Below are positions 26,207 to 35,400 of a DNA stretch of 64,000 nucleotides, one piece after another. A program made the translations under genes and the position numbers. Each line of letters begins with the position of its first letter. The first letter of the stretch is position 1. The notes under the pieces are model-generated. The model was not told the origin of the DNA and searched no databases. It worked only from the letters and a program-made list of their open reading frames with translations. This DNA is from Streptomyces justiciae (GTDB lineage Bacteria; Actinomycetota; Actinomycetes; Streptomycetales; Streptomycetaceae): assembly GCF_015163075.1 (NCBI RefSeq), contig NZ_JADDXU010000028.1:1-64000 (forward strand), in the 5' to 3' direction.

Positions 26207-26774
26207 TGAGCACCCTTTCGAGCAGTGTCACGTCTGGCTGGCCGCCGGCGTTCTCGTCGCCGCCGGGCTGATGGATCGCGACCAGTCCCGCCTCCGCCAA
26301 GTCGGCGACGAGGATCCTGGCCACGCCGAGAGGGATGGTCAGCAGAGCCGAGACCTCGGCTACCGACTTGATCTCCCGGCAGAGGTTGCAGATCCGCTGA
26401 TGCTCGGGCAACTGGCCCTGCATCTGGTGCGGCTGCGCGGTGGTGTGCACCAGCGCCTCGATGGCGAGCTGGTAGCGGGGGCGCGTCCGGCCGCCGGTCA
26501 TGGCGTACGGGCGCACCAAGGGGTTGTTCGACGCCCCTGCGGGCGCCGGCTCAGGGGCGCGTCGCTGCGGCTGCACCGGCTGGATGCGCGGCGCGGGCGG
26601 CTGGTCGTACGGCGACGGCCCGGGACCCTGGGGGTGCTGGGGTGCGTACGGCTGCCGCTGGCTGGGTGCGGAGGGGAAGTTGTAACGGTTCGGGTTCTGG
26701 GCACCGTCGTTCTGGCCCTGTCCGGGGCCGTACGACCAATTGCCCGACGATGAACCGCCTGGGGGTGTTGCCAC
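26187..26774 (-). CDS. cvnC2: Conservon protein CvnC2 (DUF742)
   Basis: 195 residues from GTG 26774, chosen because GGAGGAG lies just upstream; an in-frame ATG at 26804 would add ten residues. A Pro/Gln-rich N-terminal half (~1-85) is followed by the DUF742 domain: LVRPYAMTGGRTRPRYQLA, then LPEHQRICNLCREIKSVAEV, LLTIPLGVARILVADLAEAG. The domain looks like a winged helix. CvnC proteins work with CvnA, B and D at the membrane. The N-terminal linker is longer than in CvnC1 (131 residues). Confidence 0.9.
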   Translation of the reverse strand: MATPPGGSSSGNWSYGPGQGQNDGAQNPNRYNFPSAPSQRQPYAPQHPQGPGPSPYDQPPAPRIQPVQPQRRAPEPAPAGASNNPLVRPYAMTGGRTRPRYQLAIEALVHTTAQPHQMQGQLPEHQRICNLCREIKSVAEVSALLTIPLGVARILVADLAEAGLVAIHQPGGDENAGGQPDVTLLERVLSGLRKL

Positions 26775-26871
26775 TTTCTCTCCTCCTCCGACTGTGCCGG
26801 GCACCGCATCACTGTGGAGCCGCGTCCCGAAACCTTACGGCCCCGGGACGCCAAAACGCACCGTCTGTCTG

Positions 26872-27294
26872 TTAGTTGAGAAGGCTCCCTTGGAGCTCCG
26901 CACGCAGATCGGGCGTCAGGACCGTGCCGGCACGGTCCACCAGAAGGGCCATCTCGTACCCAATGAGGCCGATGTCCGCCTCCGGGTGGGCCAGCACCGC
27001 GAGCGAGGAACCGTCGGAGATGGACATGATGAACAGGAATCCCCGCTCCATCTCCACAACCGTCTGGTTCACGCTGCCGCCCTCGAAGATGCGCGAGGCA
27101 CCCGCGGTCAGCGAGGTCAGACCGGAGGCGACGGCCGCAAGCTGGTCGGCGCGGTCGCGCGGAAACCCTTCGGACATCGCCAGAAGGAGTCCGTCGGCGG
27201 AGACCACCACCGTGTGAGACACCCCGGGGGTGTTGTCCACGAAATTGGTGATCAACCAGTTCAGGTTCTGTGCCGCCTGGCTCATCGGGCTCAC
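26872..27294 (-). CDS. cvnB2: Conservon protein CvnB2, roadblock/LC7 protein
   Basis: 140 residues, roadblock/LC7 fold, the usual partner and regulator of MglA-type GTPases. Key segments: LNWLITNFVDNTPGVSHTVV, SADGLLLAMSEG, ASGLTSLTAGASRIFEGG, VMERGFLFIM-like strand. Start GTG 27294 is chosen because AGGAG, made by the last codons of cvnA2 (CAG GAG CGT TAG), lies 7 nt upstream; the next ATG (27285) would be too far away. The gene therefore begins 1 nt after the cvnA2 stop, implying coupled translation. Confidence 0.92.
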   Translation of the reverse strand: MSPMSQAAQNLNWLITNFVDNTPGVSHTVVVSADGLLLAMSEGFPRDRADQLAAVASGLTSLTAGASRIFEGGSVNQTVVEMERGFLFIMSISDGSSLAVLAHPEADIGLIGYEMALLVDRAGTVLTPDLRAELQGSLLN

Positions 27295-27295
27295 A

Positions 27296-30200
27296 CTAAC
27301 GCTCCTGGTTGTAGGTGCTGTCAGGACCGAGGCCCTGGCCGTTCGTTTCACTTCCTGCGCTTCGACCCCGCTGGACACCGCGGCGCAGGTTGCTCAGCCT
27401 GCCCCGGACGTCCTCGGGAGCGCGGGAGACCTGTGGGCCCCCCTGGGGGGTGGTTTCGGCGGCTCCCTCGACCAGGTTGGCCTTGGGTACCCGCCGCGGC
27501 AGACCGGAGGAGGTGACCCCGCCCGCCTTGGGCTTACGGAGCGCCGATGCCTGCTGCCAGCGCTCGTCGTTGGCCGAGCGCCAGTCGCCGTTGCCGGTTC
27601 CGTTGCCGTTGTTGCCGCTGCCGTTGCTCTCCGGTGCGGAGGGCGTCGGCGCCGGGTTCGTGTGCCGCGACTCGAACAGGCTGCCGCCCGTGCCGTTCGC
27701 GCTGCTCGTGCCGTTCGCCGCGCCACCGCCGGAGCCGCGCCGCGGAAGGCCGGCGTCGGTCAGCTCGTGGACGGACGACGGGGCAGGTCCCGGACGGTCG
27801 AAGCCTACGCGGTCACGCTCACCCGCGTCAGCGGCCTGCACGGATTCCGCTTCGGGAGCGTACTGGTCCTGGTAGCCGTTCTGATAGGCGTCCTGCTGCG
27901 GCCAGTCGTCCTGGTAACGCCGCTCCTCGAAGGCCGGGAAGCTCTCGGGGACAGCCGTCTGGGCGGCCGCGGACTCCTCCTGGACCGGCTCCGCATACGC
28001 GGGCTCGGGGTAGCCGCCGCCGTTCGACGAGAAGGTGTCGTTCTGCGGCAGGCCGCCGTTCGGCGCGTAGTACTGCTCGTCGTACGACGGCTGCCGGGGC
28101 TCCTCGTACGAGGTGTGCTGCGGCTCGGCGTACGCCGACTGCTGCTGCTCCTCGTACGCGGCGGGCTCCTGGTAGCCGCCCTGGCCGTTGTCGTACCCGG
28201 CCGGGCGGGCGTCGAACTCGTCGCCGTACGACGGGGCCGCGGGCGCCTCCTGGCCGGGCTGCGGGGTGTGCGCCTGGGCCTCCAGGGCCGCGCGGCGCTC
28301 CTCGCGCATCAGGGAGCGGCCCACGGGGTCCAGCTCACGGATGTCGTCGGGGACCTCGGTGCTGTAGCGGCTGTCGTCGAAGCCGAGCTCGGCGGCCGTC
28401 CGCATCGGCAGACCGTTGTTGAAGTCCTCGCCCTGGTACTGCTGCTCCGGGATGATCTGCGAGACGGTGAACTCGTCGACCGGCGCCTGCTGCTCGCCAC
28501 CGCCACCGTGGGTGATCGCGTCGGGCAGCATGACCAGCGAGGTGGTGCCGGCCTGCTCGCCGGAGGGGCGGAGCTGGACGCGGATGCCGTGCCGGTCGGA
28601 CAGCCGGCCGACCACGAACAGGCCCATGCGCTGCGAGATCGCGGCGTCCACGGTCGGCGGGTTGGCCAGCTTGTGGTTGATGTCCGCGAAGTCCTCGGCG
28701 GTCAGGCCGATGCCCTTGTCGTGGATCTCGATCATCACGCGGCCGTCGGGGAGACGGGTCGCGGTGACGCGGACCTTGGTCTGCGGCGAGGAGAACGTGG
28801 TGGCGTTCTCCAGGAGCTCGGCGAGCAGGTGCACGAGGTCGGTCACGGCGCGGCCGTGGATCTCGGCCTCCGGGACGCCGGAGAGCTCGATGCGCTCGTA
28901 CTGCTCCACCTCGGAGGAGGCGGCGCGCAGCACGTCGACCAGCGGGACCGGCTGGTCCCAGCGGCGGCCGGGCTCCTCGCCGGCGAGGACCAGGAGGTTC
29001 TCGCCGTTGCGGCGCATACGGGTCGCGAGGTGGTCCAGGCGGAAGAGGTTCTCCAGCTGGTCCGGGTCGGCCTCGTTGTTCTCCAGGTCGGTGATCAGGG
29101 TCAGCTGGCCCTCGATCAGCGACTGGTTGCGGCGCGACAGGTTGGTGAAGATCGCGTTGATGTTGCCCCGCAGCAGGGCCTGCTCGGCGGCGAGCCGGAC
29201 GGCCTCGCGGTGGACCTGGTCGAAGGCGCGGGCGACTTCGCCGATCTCGTCGGTGGAGGTGATCGGGATGGCCTGCACCCGGGTGTCGACGCGGCCGGGG
29301 TCGGTGCGGGACAGCTGGTCGACCAGCATCGGCAGGCGCTGCTCGGCGATGCCGAAGGCGGCGTTGCGCAGCTGGCGCATCGAGCGGGACATCTGGCGGG
29401 CCACCATGCCGGCCAGGATGAACGCGGCGAGCAGGGCGACCACGACGGCGGCACCGGTGATGAGGGCGTCACGCTTGGCGTCGTCGGCGATGCTCGCGGC
29501 CTCGTCCACCGCGGTGTCGCTCATGTCGGACTCGATGGTCCGGTACGTCTTGTACTTGAGGGTGTTGAACGCCCACCAGTTCTCCGCGGTGACGCCCTTG
29601 GTGGCGAGTGCCGCCCGCTCGGACTTGTCCGTGGAGGTCAGCGAGCCGACGTACTTGACGAAGGTGGCCGTGTCGGTCGGCGGCGCCACGTAGGCGGCGT
29701 TCTTCTTCGCGGCCTCCTCGGACATCGCCTTGCCGTCCGCCAGCGCCTGCTTCTGCAGGGTGTCGAGCTTGGCCGCGTCGGCCTCGGTGCCACCACCGAC
29801 GTACTCCTCGATGGCGATGCCCTCGAGGTAGGCGTACGAGGTGAGCGCGGTGCGCTGGGCGGCCAGGTCGGTGTCCTTGGGGCCCGGGGCGATCAGCAGG
29901 TGCATACCGATGGAACGCTCGAGCGACAGCGAGGCCTTGGTCAGCGCGATGGCGTAGACGGTACGGCCGTAGCTGGTGATGTTTCCGGTGCCGAGACCGA
30001 GCTCGTTGGCGAACTCCATCAGGGGGTGCGCGACCTGGACGTAGCCCTCCTCGGTCTGCACACCGCGGAGCTTGTCCGTGTACGCGGCGGCGCGCAGCTT
30101 GGTGAGGTCGCCCTCGACCTCGCGGAACAGCTGGAGGCGGCGCTGCAGGCCCGCCGTCTGCGGCATGTTCTGCGCGGCCTCGTCGAAGGCGTCGGCGGCG

Positions 30201-30604
30201 TCGTCGGTGGCCTTGCGGGCGGCGACGACCGTCTTGTCGGTCTGGCCCTTGCCCTGCAGGAGAGGGGCGGCGGTGGTGTCGCGCTCGTTGTAGAGGGCGT
30301 CGCCGTAGGTCAGGGCGGCACGGACCAGACGCGCGGTCTTCTCGGCGTCCTCGGCCTGCTGCCAGGTGTCGATCGAGCTCTTCACCTGGAAGCCGCCCAT
30401 GACGAGGCCGACCAGCACGGGTATGAGCAGGATCGCGTTCAGCCTGGTCGGCACCCGCCAGTTGCGGGGGGACAGCCGGCCACCGCTCGGCGCCGGAGCA
30501 GCCGTTGGTTCGGAACCGGGCACAGGGGCGGGCGCCGCTCCGCGCGGCGGCGGGGTGAAGTTGCCCCGGGCCGACGGCTCGGGACCGTTCTTGCTTCGCC
30601 TCAC
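27296..30604 (-). CDS. cvnA2: Conservon sensor kinase CvnA2 (NIT-HAMP-HATPase)
   Basis: 1102 residues from GTG 30604. Layout: Pro-rich N-terminus, membrane helix ~55-75, extracellular NIT-type helical sensor (~80-390, NERDTTAAPLLQGKG), second membrane helix ~400-420, HAMP, then a kinase core with LDHLATRMRRNGENLLVL, N box ELLENATTFSSP, DKGIGL and GLFVVGRL. A long disordered tail from ~760 is rich in Tyr-Glu-Pro motifs, and the extreme C-terminus (GLPRRVPKANLV ... VRGRLSNLRRG) is shared with CvnA1. It senses an unknown signal and relays it through CvnB/C/D. No classical H box is obvious. Confidence 0.92.
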   Translation of the reverse strand: MRRSKNGPEPSARGNFTPPPRGAAPAPVPGSEPTAAPAPSGGRLSPRNWRVPTRLNAILLIPVLVGLVMGGFQVKSSIDTWQQAEDAEKTARLVRAALTYGDALYNERDTTAAPLLQGKGQTDKTVVAARKATDDAADAFDEAAQNMPQTAGLQRRLQLFREVEGDLTKLRAAAYTDKLRGVQTEEGYVQVAHPLMEFANELGLGTGNITSYGRTVYAIALTKASLSLERSIGMHLLIAPGPKDTDLAAQRTALTSYAYLEGIAIEEYVGGGTEADAAKLDTLQKQALADGKAMSEEAAKKNAAYVAPPTDTATFVKYVGSLTSTDKSERAALATKGVTAENWWAFNTLKYKTYRTIESDMSDTAVDEAASIADDAKRDALITGAAVVVALLAAFILAGMVARQMSRSMRQLRNAAFGIAEQRLPMLVDQLSRTDPGRVDTRVQAIPITSTDEIGEVARAFDQVHREAVRLAAEQALLRGNINAIFTNLSRRNQSLIEGQLTLITDLENNEADPDQLENLFRLDHLATRMRRNGENLLVLAGEEPGRRWDQPVPLVDVLRAASSEVEQYERIELSGVPEAEIHGRAVTDLVHLLAELLENATTFSSPQTKVRVTATRLPDGRVMIEIHDKGIGLTAEDFADINHKLANPPTVDAAISQRMGLFVVGRLSDRHGIRVQLRPSGEQAGTTSLVMLPDAITHGGGGEQQAPVDEFTVSQIIPEQQYQGEDFNNGLPMRTAAELGFDDSRYSTEVPDDIRELDPVGRSLMREERRAALEAQAHTPQPGQEAPAAPSYGDEFDARPAGYDNGQGGYQEPAAYEEQQQSAYAEPQHTSYEEPRQPSYDEQYYAPNGGLPQNDTFSSNGGGYPEPAYAEPVQEESAAAQTAVPESFPAFEERRYQDDWPQQDAYQNGYQDQYAPEAESVQAADAGERDRVGFDRPGPAPSSVHELTDAGLPRRGSGGGAANGTSSANGTGGSLFESRHTNPAPTPSAPESNGSGNNGNGTGNGDWRSANDERWQQASALRKPKAGGVTSSGLPRRVPKANLVEGAAETTPQGGPQVSRAPEDVRGRLSNLRRGVQRGRSAGSETNGQGLGPDSTYNQER

Positions 30605-30805
30605 TCGACCAACAACCTCTCGGAGGGGTCGGCACCTACGTTGTGCCGCAGTCTCTCAGAGCCCAGTTCGCCATCGACTGATGAGTACGTCTTTGACTAT
30701 TGGGCAGTTCAGGCATTCCAGCACGTGGTCCTGCGCTCGTCCAAACATGGGAGTGCAGGGATTCCGAGTGATGTAAGCCCCAGATAAAACGGTCATAAAG
30801 AGCGA

Positions 30806-30825
30806 GCCCCGTCAAAAGACGGGGC
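30806..30825. terminator. Bidirectional terminator between the two conservons
   Basis: Stem GCCCCGTC/GACGGGGC (30806-30813 with 30818-30825), loop AAAA. It lies in the 379-bp gap 30605-30983 downstream of cvnD1 and upstream of cvnA2. The rest of that gap contains no convincing gene and presumably the cvnA2 promoter. Confidence 0.75.
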
Positions 30826-30983
30826 CTTTGTGGACGCAGCGACACCGGTTGACCGCGACGCGTGGCCGTACCACCCGATTCCTCTGCCGAAACGTTATGA
30901 ACACCGGGGCCGACCGTGTCAAAGGACACAGCCGGCTCCGGGGCATCTACGACAACTGCCGTATGGCGCGGACGATTTGAGTG

Positions 30984-31559
30984 CTATCGCAGACGTGCCA
31001 TGAGAGCATGCTCGACCAGCGTGATCAGGGCACTCTTCGCATCCGAGCGGTGCCGGGCGTCCGTCGTGATGATCGGGGTGTCCGGACCGATCTGGAGTGC
31101 CTCACGCACCTCCTCGGGCGCGTAGGGCTGGTGTCCGTCGAAGCCGTTGAGGGCCACGACGAACGGCAGACCGCTGTTCTCGAAGTAGTCGACCGCGGGG
31201 AAGCAGTCGGCAAGACGCCGGGTGTCCACCAGGACCACCGCGCCGATCGCGCCGCGCACCAGGTCGTCCCACATGAACCAGAAACGGTCCTGACCGGGCG
31301 TACCGAACAGGTACAGGATCAGGTCCTGGTCCAGGGTGATACGGCCGAAGTCCATGGCCACCGTGGTGGTGGTCTTGTCCCCGGTGTGGGTGAGGTCGTC
31401 GATGCCCGCGGACGCGGACGTCATGACGGCCTCGGTGCGCAGCGGGTTGATCTCGGAGACGGCGCCCACGAACGTGGTCTTGCCGACGCCGAAGCCGCCG
31501 GCCACCACGATCTTCGCGGAGGTGGTCGCCCGGCCTCCGTCAGAGCTTGCGAAGTCCAC
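30984..31559 (-). CDS. cvnD1: Conservon protein CvnD1, Ras-like GTPase
   Basis: 191 residues. Almost the same sequence as CvnD2: P-loop GGFGVGKTTFVG, TSASAGIDDLTHTGDKTTTT, GTPGQDRFWFMW and ALNGFD. Differences concentrate at the N-terminus (MDFASSDGGRATT) and near residues 140-150. It overlaps the end of cvnC1 by 20 nt, exactly as in cvn2, showing that the two operons are duplicates. Likely switch protein of the cvn1 membrane complex. Confidence 0.93.
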   Translation of the reverse strand: MDFASSDGGRATTSAKIVVAGGFGVGKTTFVGAVSEINPLRTEAVMTSASAGIDDLTHTGDKTTTTVAMDFGRITLDQDLILYLFGTPGQDRFWFMWDDLVRGAIGAVVLVDTRRLADCFPAVDYFENSGLPFVVALNGFDGHQPYAPEEVREALQIGPDTPIITTDARHRSDAKSALITLVEHALMARLR

Positions 31560-31935
31560 TGAGCACCCTTTCGAGCAGTGTCACGTCCGGAGCGCCGGTG
31601 CTCTCGTCGCCGCCCGGCTGGTGAATGGCGACGAGCCCTGCCTCGGCGAGGTCCGCGACGAGGATGCGGGCCACACCGAGCGGCATGGCCAGGAGCGCCG
31701 ACACCTCCGCGACCGACTTCACCTCACGGCACAGATGGCAGATGCGCTGGTGCTCCGGGAGCAGGCCCATGAGCGCTGCCGGGTCGGCCGTGGTGCTGAT
31801 CAGGGCCTCTATGGCCAGCTGGTAGCGCGGCCGGGTCCGGCCGCCGGTCATCGCGTACGGACGTACCAGCGGCTGGTCGCCCTCATCCTCGTACGGCTCC
31901 GCGTACGGATCATGAGAGGCGGTGGGCGGGGTCAT
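31540..31935 (-). CDS. cvnC1: Conservon protein CvnC1 (DUF742)
   Basis: 131 residues from ATG 31935, with GGAGG 4 nt upstream. A short acidic N-terminus (DPYAEPYEDEGDQ) precedes the DUF742 domain (LVRPYAMTGGRTRPRYQLA, LPEHQRICHLCREVKSVAEV, LLAMPLGVARILVADLAEAG, DVTLLERVLSGLRKL). It lacks the long Pro/Gln-rich linker of CvnC2. The 113-nt spacing after cvnB1 is the only sizeable gap in this operon. The frame stays open upstream, but no better start is visible. Confidence 0.92.
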   Translation of the reverse strand: MTPPTASHDPYAEPYEDEGDQPLVRPYAMTGGRTRPRYQLAIEALISTTADPAALMGLLPEHQRICHLCREVKSVAEVSALLAMPLGVARILVADLAEAGLVAIHQPGGDESTGAPDVTLLERVLSGLRKL

Positions 31936-32048
31936 TGATCCTCCGGGCGGGACAGCAAACTTCCGGTCAGTCGTGCCGTCTTGGTGAGGCCGGTGGGGGG
32001 ATTGTGTCGGCCGACGGTGATTTCGTGAGACGGGTGGATCGAGGCGGT

Positions 32049-32471
32049 TCAGTGAAGCAGACTGCCCTGTAGTTCCGCGCGGAGATCGGGCGTGAGGACC
32101 GCACCCGCGCGGTCGACGAGCAGGGCCATCTCGTAGCCGACGAGGCCGATGTCGCACTCCGGGTGCGCGAGCACGGCGAGCGACGAGCCGTCCGAGACGG
32201 ACATGAGGAACAGGAAGCCCCGTTCCATCTCGACGACCGTCTGTGCCACGTTGCCGCCCTCGAAGATCCGGGAGGCCCCGGCCGTCAGCGAGGTCAGTCC
32301 CGACGCGACGGCCGCCAGCTGGTCGGCACGGTCACGCGGGAAACCCTCGGACATCGCCAGCAGAAGACCGTCGGCGGACACGACGACGGTGTGGGACACC
32401 CCGGGGGTGTTGTCCACGAAGTTGGTGATCAACCAGTTGAGGTTCTGTGCCGCCTGGCTCATCGGGCTCAA
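32049..32471 (-). CDS. cvnB1: Conservon protein CvnB1, roadblock/LC7 protein
   Basis: 140 residues, same length as CvnB2 and nearly the same sequence. The start is TTG 32471, directly adjoining the TAG stop of cvnA1; the AGGAG of its ribosome binding site is again supplied by the last codons of cvnA1. Roadblock motifs SADGLLLAMSEG and LTSLTAGASRIFEGG are present. It probably forms dimers that contact the CvnD1 GTPase and the CvnA1 kinase domain. Confidence 0.92.
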   Translation of the reverse strand: MSPMSQAAQNLNWLITNFVDNTPGVSHTVVVSADGLLLAMSEGFPRDRADQLAAVASGLTSLTAGASRIFEGGNVAQTVVEMERGFLFLMSVSDGSSLAVLAHPECDIGLVGYEMALLVDRAGAVLTPDLRAELQGSLLH

Positions 32472-35400
32472 CTAACGCTCCTGCTGGTGAGTGGGGCTCG
32501 GGAAGCTGCCCGTCTGGCCGGTGCCGGCCTGACGACCCTGCGCGATACCCCGACGGAGATTGGTCAGACGGCCGCGTACGTCATCAGGCGCACGGGAGAC
32601 CGCCGGACCGGCTTGGTGCTGTTGCTGCTGAGCCGTGCCCGGGACGAGGTTCGCCCGGGGCACCCGGCGCGGCAGACCGGAGGTGGTGACACCGCCCGCG
32701 GCGGGCTGCCGGACGCGCTCGGCCTGCCGGACGAGGTCGTCGTTCGGCGAGCTGCGCCAGGCGGCCGAGCCGGGTCGCTGCGGAGCAGCCGGGGCCTGCG
32801 GCGCTTGAGGAGCCTGGGCCGGGGCGGCCGGGGCCGCGCCGTTGCCGTTCGCCGGCTGACCCTGGCCCTGGCCGCCCTGCGCACCGTGGAACCAGTTGGT
32901 CTCCAGGGTGTCGTAGAGCGGGGTACGTCCGTCGCCGGGGCTCGCCGCCGGCGGCAGCGCCTCGGGCTCCTGACGTACCGGCCGCTGCGGACGCTGCGGG
33001 GCCGGGGGCCGCGGGGCGCCGAAGTCGGCGGGACCGCGTCCGGCGCCCTGCTGCGGCCGCTCGAACTGGCCGGTCTGCTGCGGGTTCACCGGTCCGGCGG
33101 GGGACTGGCGGCCTGGCAGCGCGTGCTGACCGGTGGAGCTGCTGTCGTGGTTCGGCGCCGGGAACTGGCCGGTGGAGCCGTTGTCGTAGCCCTGCGGGAC
33201 CGGGAACTGACCGGTCGCGGACGGGCCGTTGGGGGCCGGGGTGCCGAAGACGTCCGAGCGGACGAAGGAACCCGTGCCGTCCTGCGGGGCGTTGGCGCCC
33301 GGCTGGGCGAACTGCCCGGTGTTCTGCGGGGCGTCGAAGTCGGGCCGGGGGAACTGACCCGTGCTCTGCGGACCACCGAAGTCCGAGGCCGCGAACTGGC
33401 CGGAGTCCTGCGAGGTGCCGGGACGGGCGAACTGGCCGGAGTCCTGGGCGCCCGGCACCGCGTTCGGCCGGGGGAACTGGCCGGTCTGCTGCGGGCCGCC
33501 GGTGCCCGGCATCGGGGCGTCGAAGTCCGGGCGGGGGAACTCGGACGTGGAGCCCGGGCCCTGCCGGTCGTCGATCCGCGGCATGCGCGAGGTCTGCGAG
33601 GGGTCCTGCTCGTCATGCCCGCGCGGGGCGTCGAGCGAGGCGTGCGAGATCTGCGGCTGGGCGTTCTCGTCGCTCCAACTGGGCCGCGACTGCTGCGCGT
33701 TGCCGCCCGGCAGCTCGGCCCGCGGACCGCCGCGACCCGGCAGCAGACGGCTCCGCCGACCGCCGCCCTGCTCGCCCGCCGACGGGGCGGACTGCTGCGG
33801 CGGCCGACCGCCACCGAAGGCGTCCTGCGGCCCACCGGTACCGGCGGCCTGAAGCCCCTGCGGAGCACCTGGAGCCTGACCGCCGAAGCCCGCGCCCGCA
33901 CCGGCCGGAGCGGGCCGGCCCTGCGACGGAGCGGACGGCGACTGCGGCCCACGCGCGCCACCGGGCGCACCCGGACGACCGGAGTTGCCGGTACCCGGCA
34001 GCGCGGCCCGCGGTCCCTGACCGGCACCGAGCCGGCCACCGGCCGGAGCACCGGCACCGAGGGCACCGCCCGCGGGCGCACCGGCGCCGAGCGAACCGCC
34101 GCCCGGCCGGCCGGAGCCGCCACGGGCCGCGGCCGCACCGGCGGCCGCCTGCGCGGCGGACGGGGCACCGCCACCCGCGCCCTGACCGGGCTTGGGCTGC
34201 GGCTTCTTGCCGCCCTGGGCGACGTCGACGGGCAGCATGACCAGCGCGGTCGTACCACCGGAGTCGGACGGCCGGAGCTGGATGCGGATGCCGTGGCGCT
34301 GCGACAGACGACCGACCACGAACAGACCCATGCGGCGGGAGACCGAGACGTCCACGGTGGGCGGCGAGGCGAGCCGCTCGTTGATCGCGGCGAGGTCCTC
34401 GGGGGAGAGGCCGATGCCGGTGTCGTGGATCTCGATCAGGACGCGGCCGTCGGGCAGCGCGTGACCGGTGACCTTGACCTTGGTCTGCGGCGAGGAGAAC
34501 GAGGTCGCGTTCTCGAGCAGCTCGGCGAGGAGGTGCACGAGGTCGTTGACGACGCGGCCGGCCACTTCGGTGGTCGGCACGGCGGCCAGCTCGATGCGCT
34601 CGTACTGCTCCACCTCGGAGGCGGCGGCACGGAGCACGTCGACCAGCGGGACCGGACGGGTCCAGCGGCGGCCGGGCTCTTCACCCGCGAGCACCAGAAG
34701 GTTTTCACCGTTACGACGCATACGGGTCGCGAGGTGGTCGAGCTTGAACAGCGAGGACAGCTGATCCGGGTCGGCCTCACGGGACTCGAGCTCGGAGATC
34801 AGCGACAGCTGACGCTGGATAAGACCCTGGGAACGACGCGAGAGGTTGGTGAACATCGCGTTGACGTTGCCCCGTAGCAGGGCCTGCTCGGCGGCGAGCC
34901 GGACCGCCTCGCGGTGCACGTCGTCGAAGGCCGCGGCCACCTTGCCGATCTCGTCGCGCGAGTGCACACCGACCGACTCCACGGACGTGTCGACGTCCTG
35001 CGGGTCGGACTCGGACAGCTGCTTGACCAGCTCGGGCAGACGGTCGGTGGCGACCTTGGTGGCGGTCTCCTCCAGCCGGCGCAGCGAGCGGATCATGGAG
35101 CGGGCCACCACGAAGGCGCCGACGAGCGAAATACCGAGCACCAGCAGGATCAGCGCACCGGAGATGATCGCTTCGCTCTCCGACTCGTTGCGCAGCTCGC
35201 GGGCCTTCTGCTCCATCTGCTCGAGCAGGGTGCTCTCGATCTTGCCCATCTGGTCGATCTTGGTCGAGCTGTCGTCCAGCCAGTCCTTGTACGACCGCTT
35301 GTCCAGGTTCTCCAGACCGTTCGTGGAGTCCAGGGCGCGGCTGGCGTAGGTGTCGGAGGACTGGATGGTCGTGTTGTTGTCGCCGATGGGCTCCAGGAGC

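Noticed and set aside
27230..30787. Plus-strand open frame of nearly 1200 codons opposite cvnA2
   Set aside because: Mirror of the kinase gene; low-complexity Leu/Val/Arg/Gly sequence without motifs, while the minus strand has kinase and HAMP signatures.
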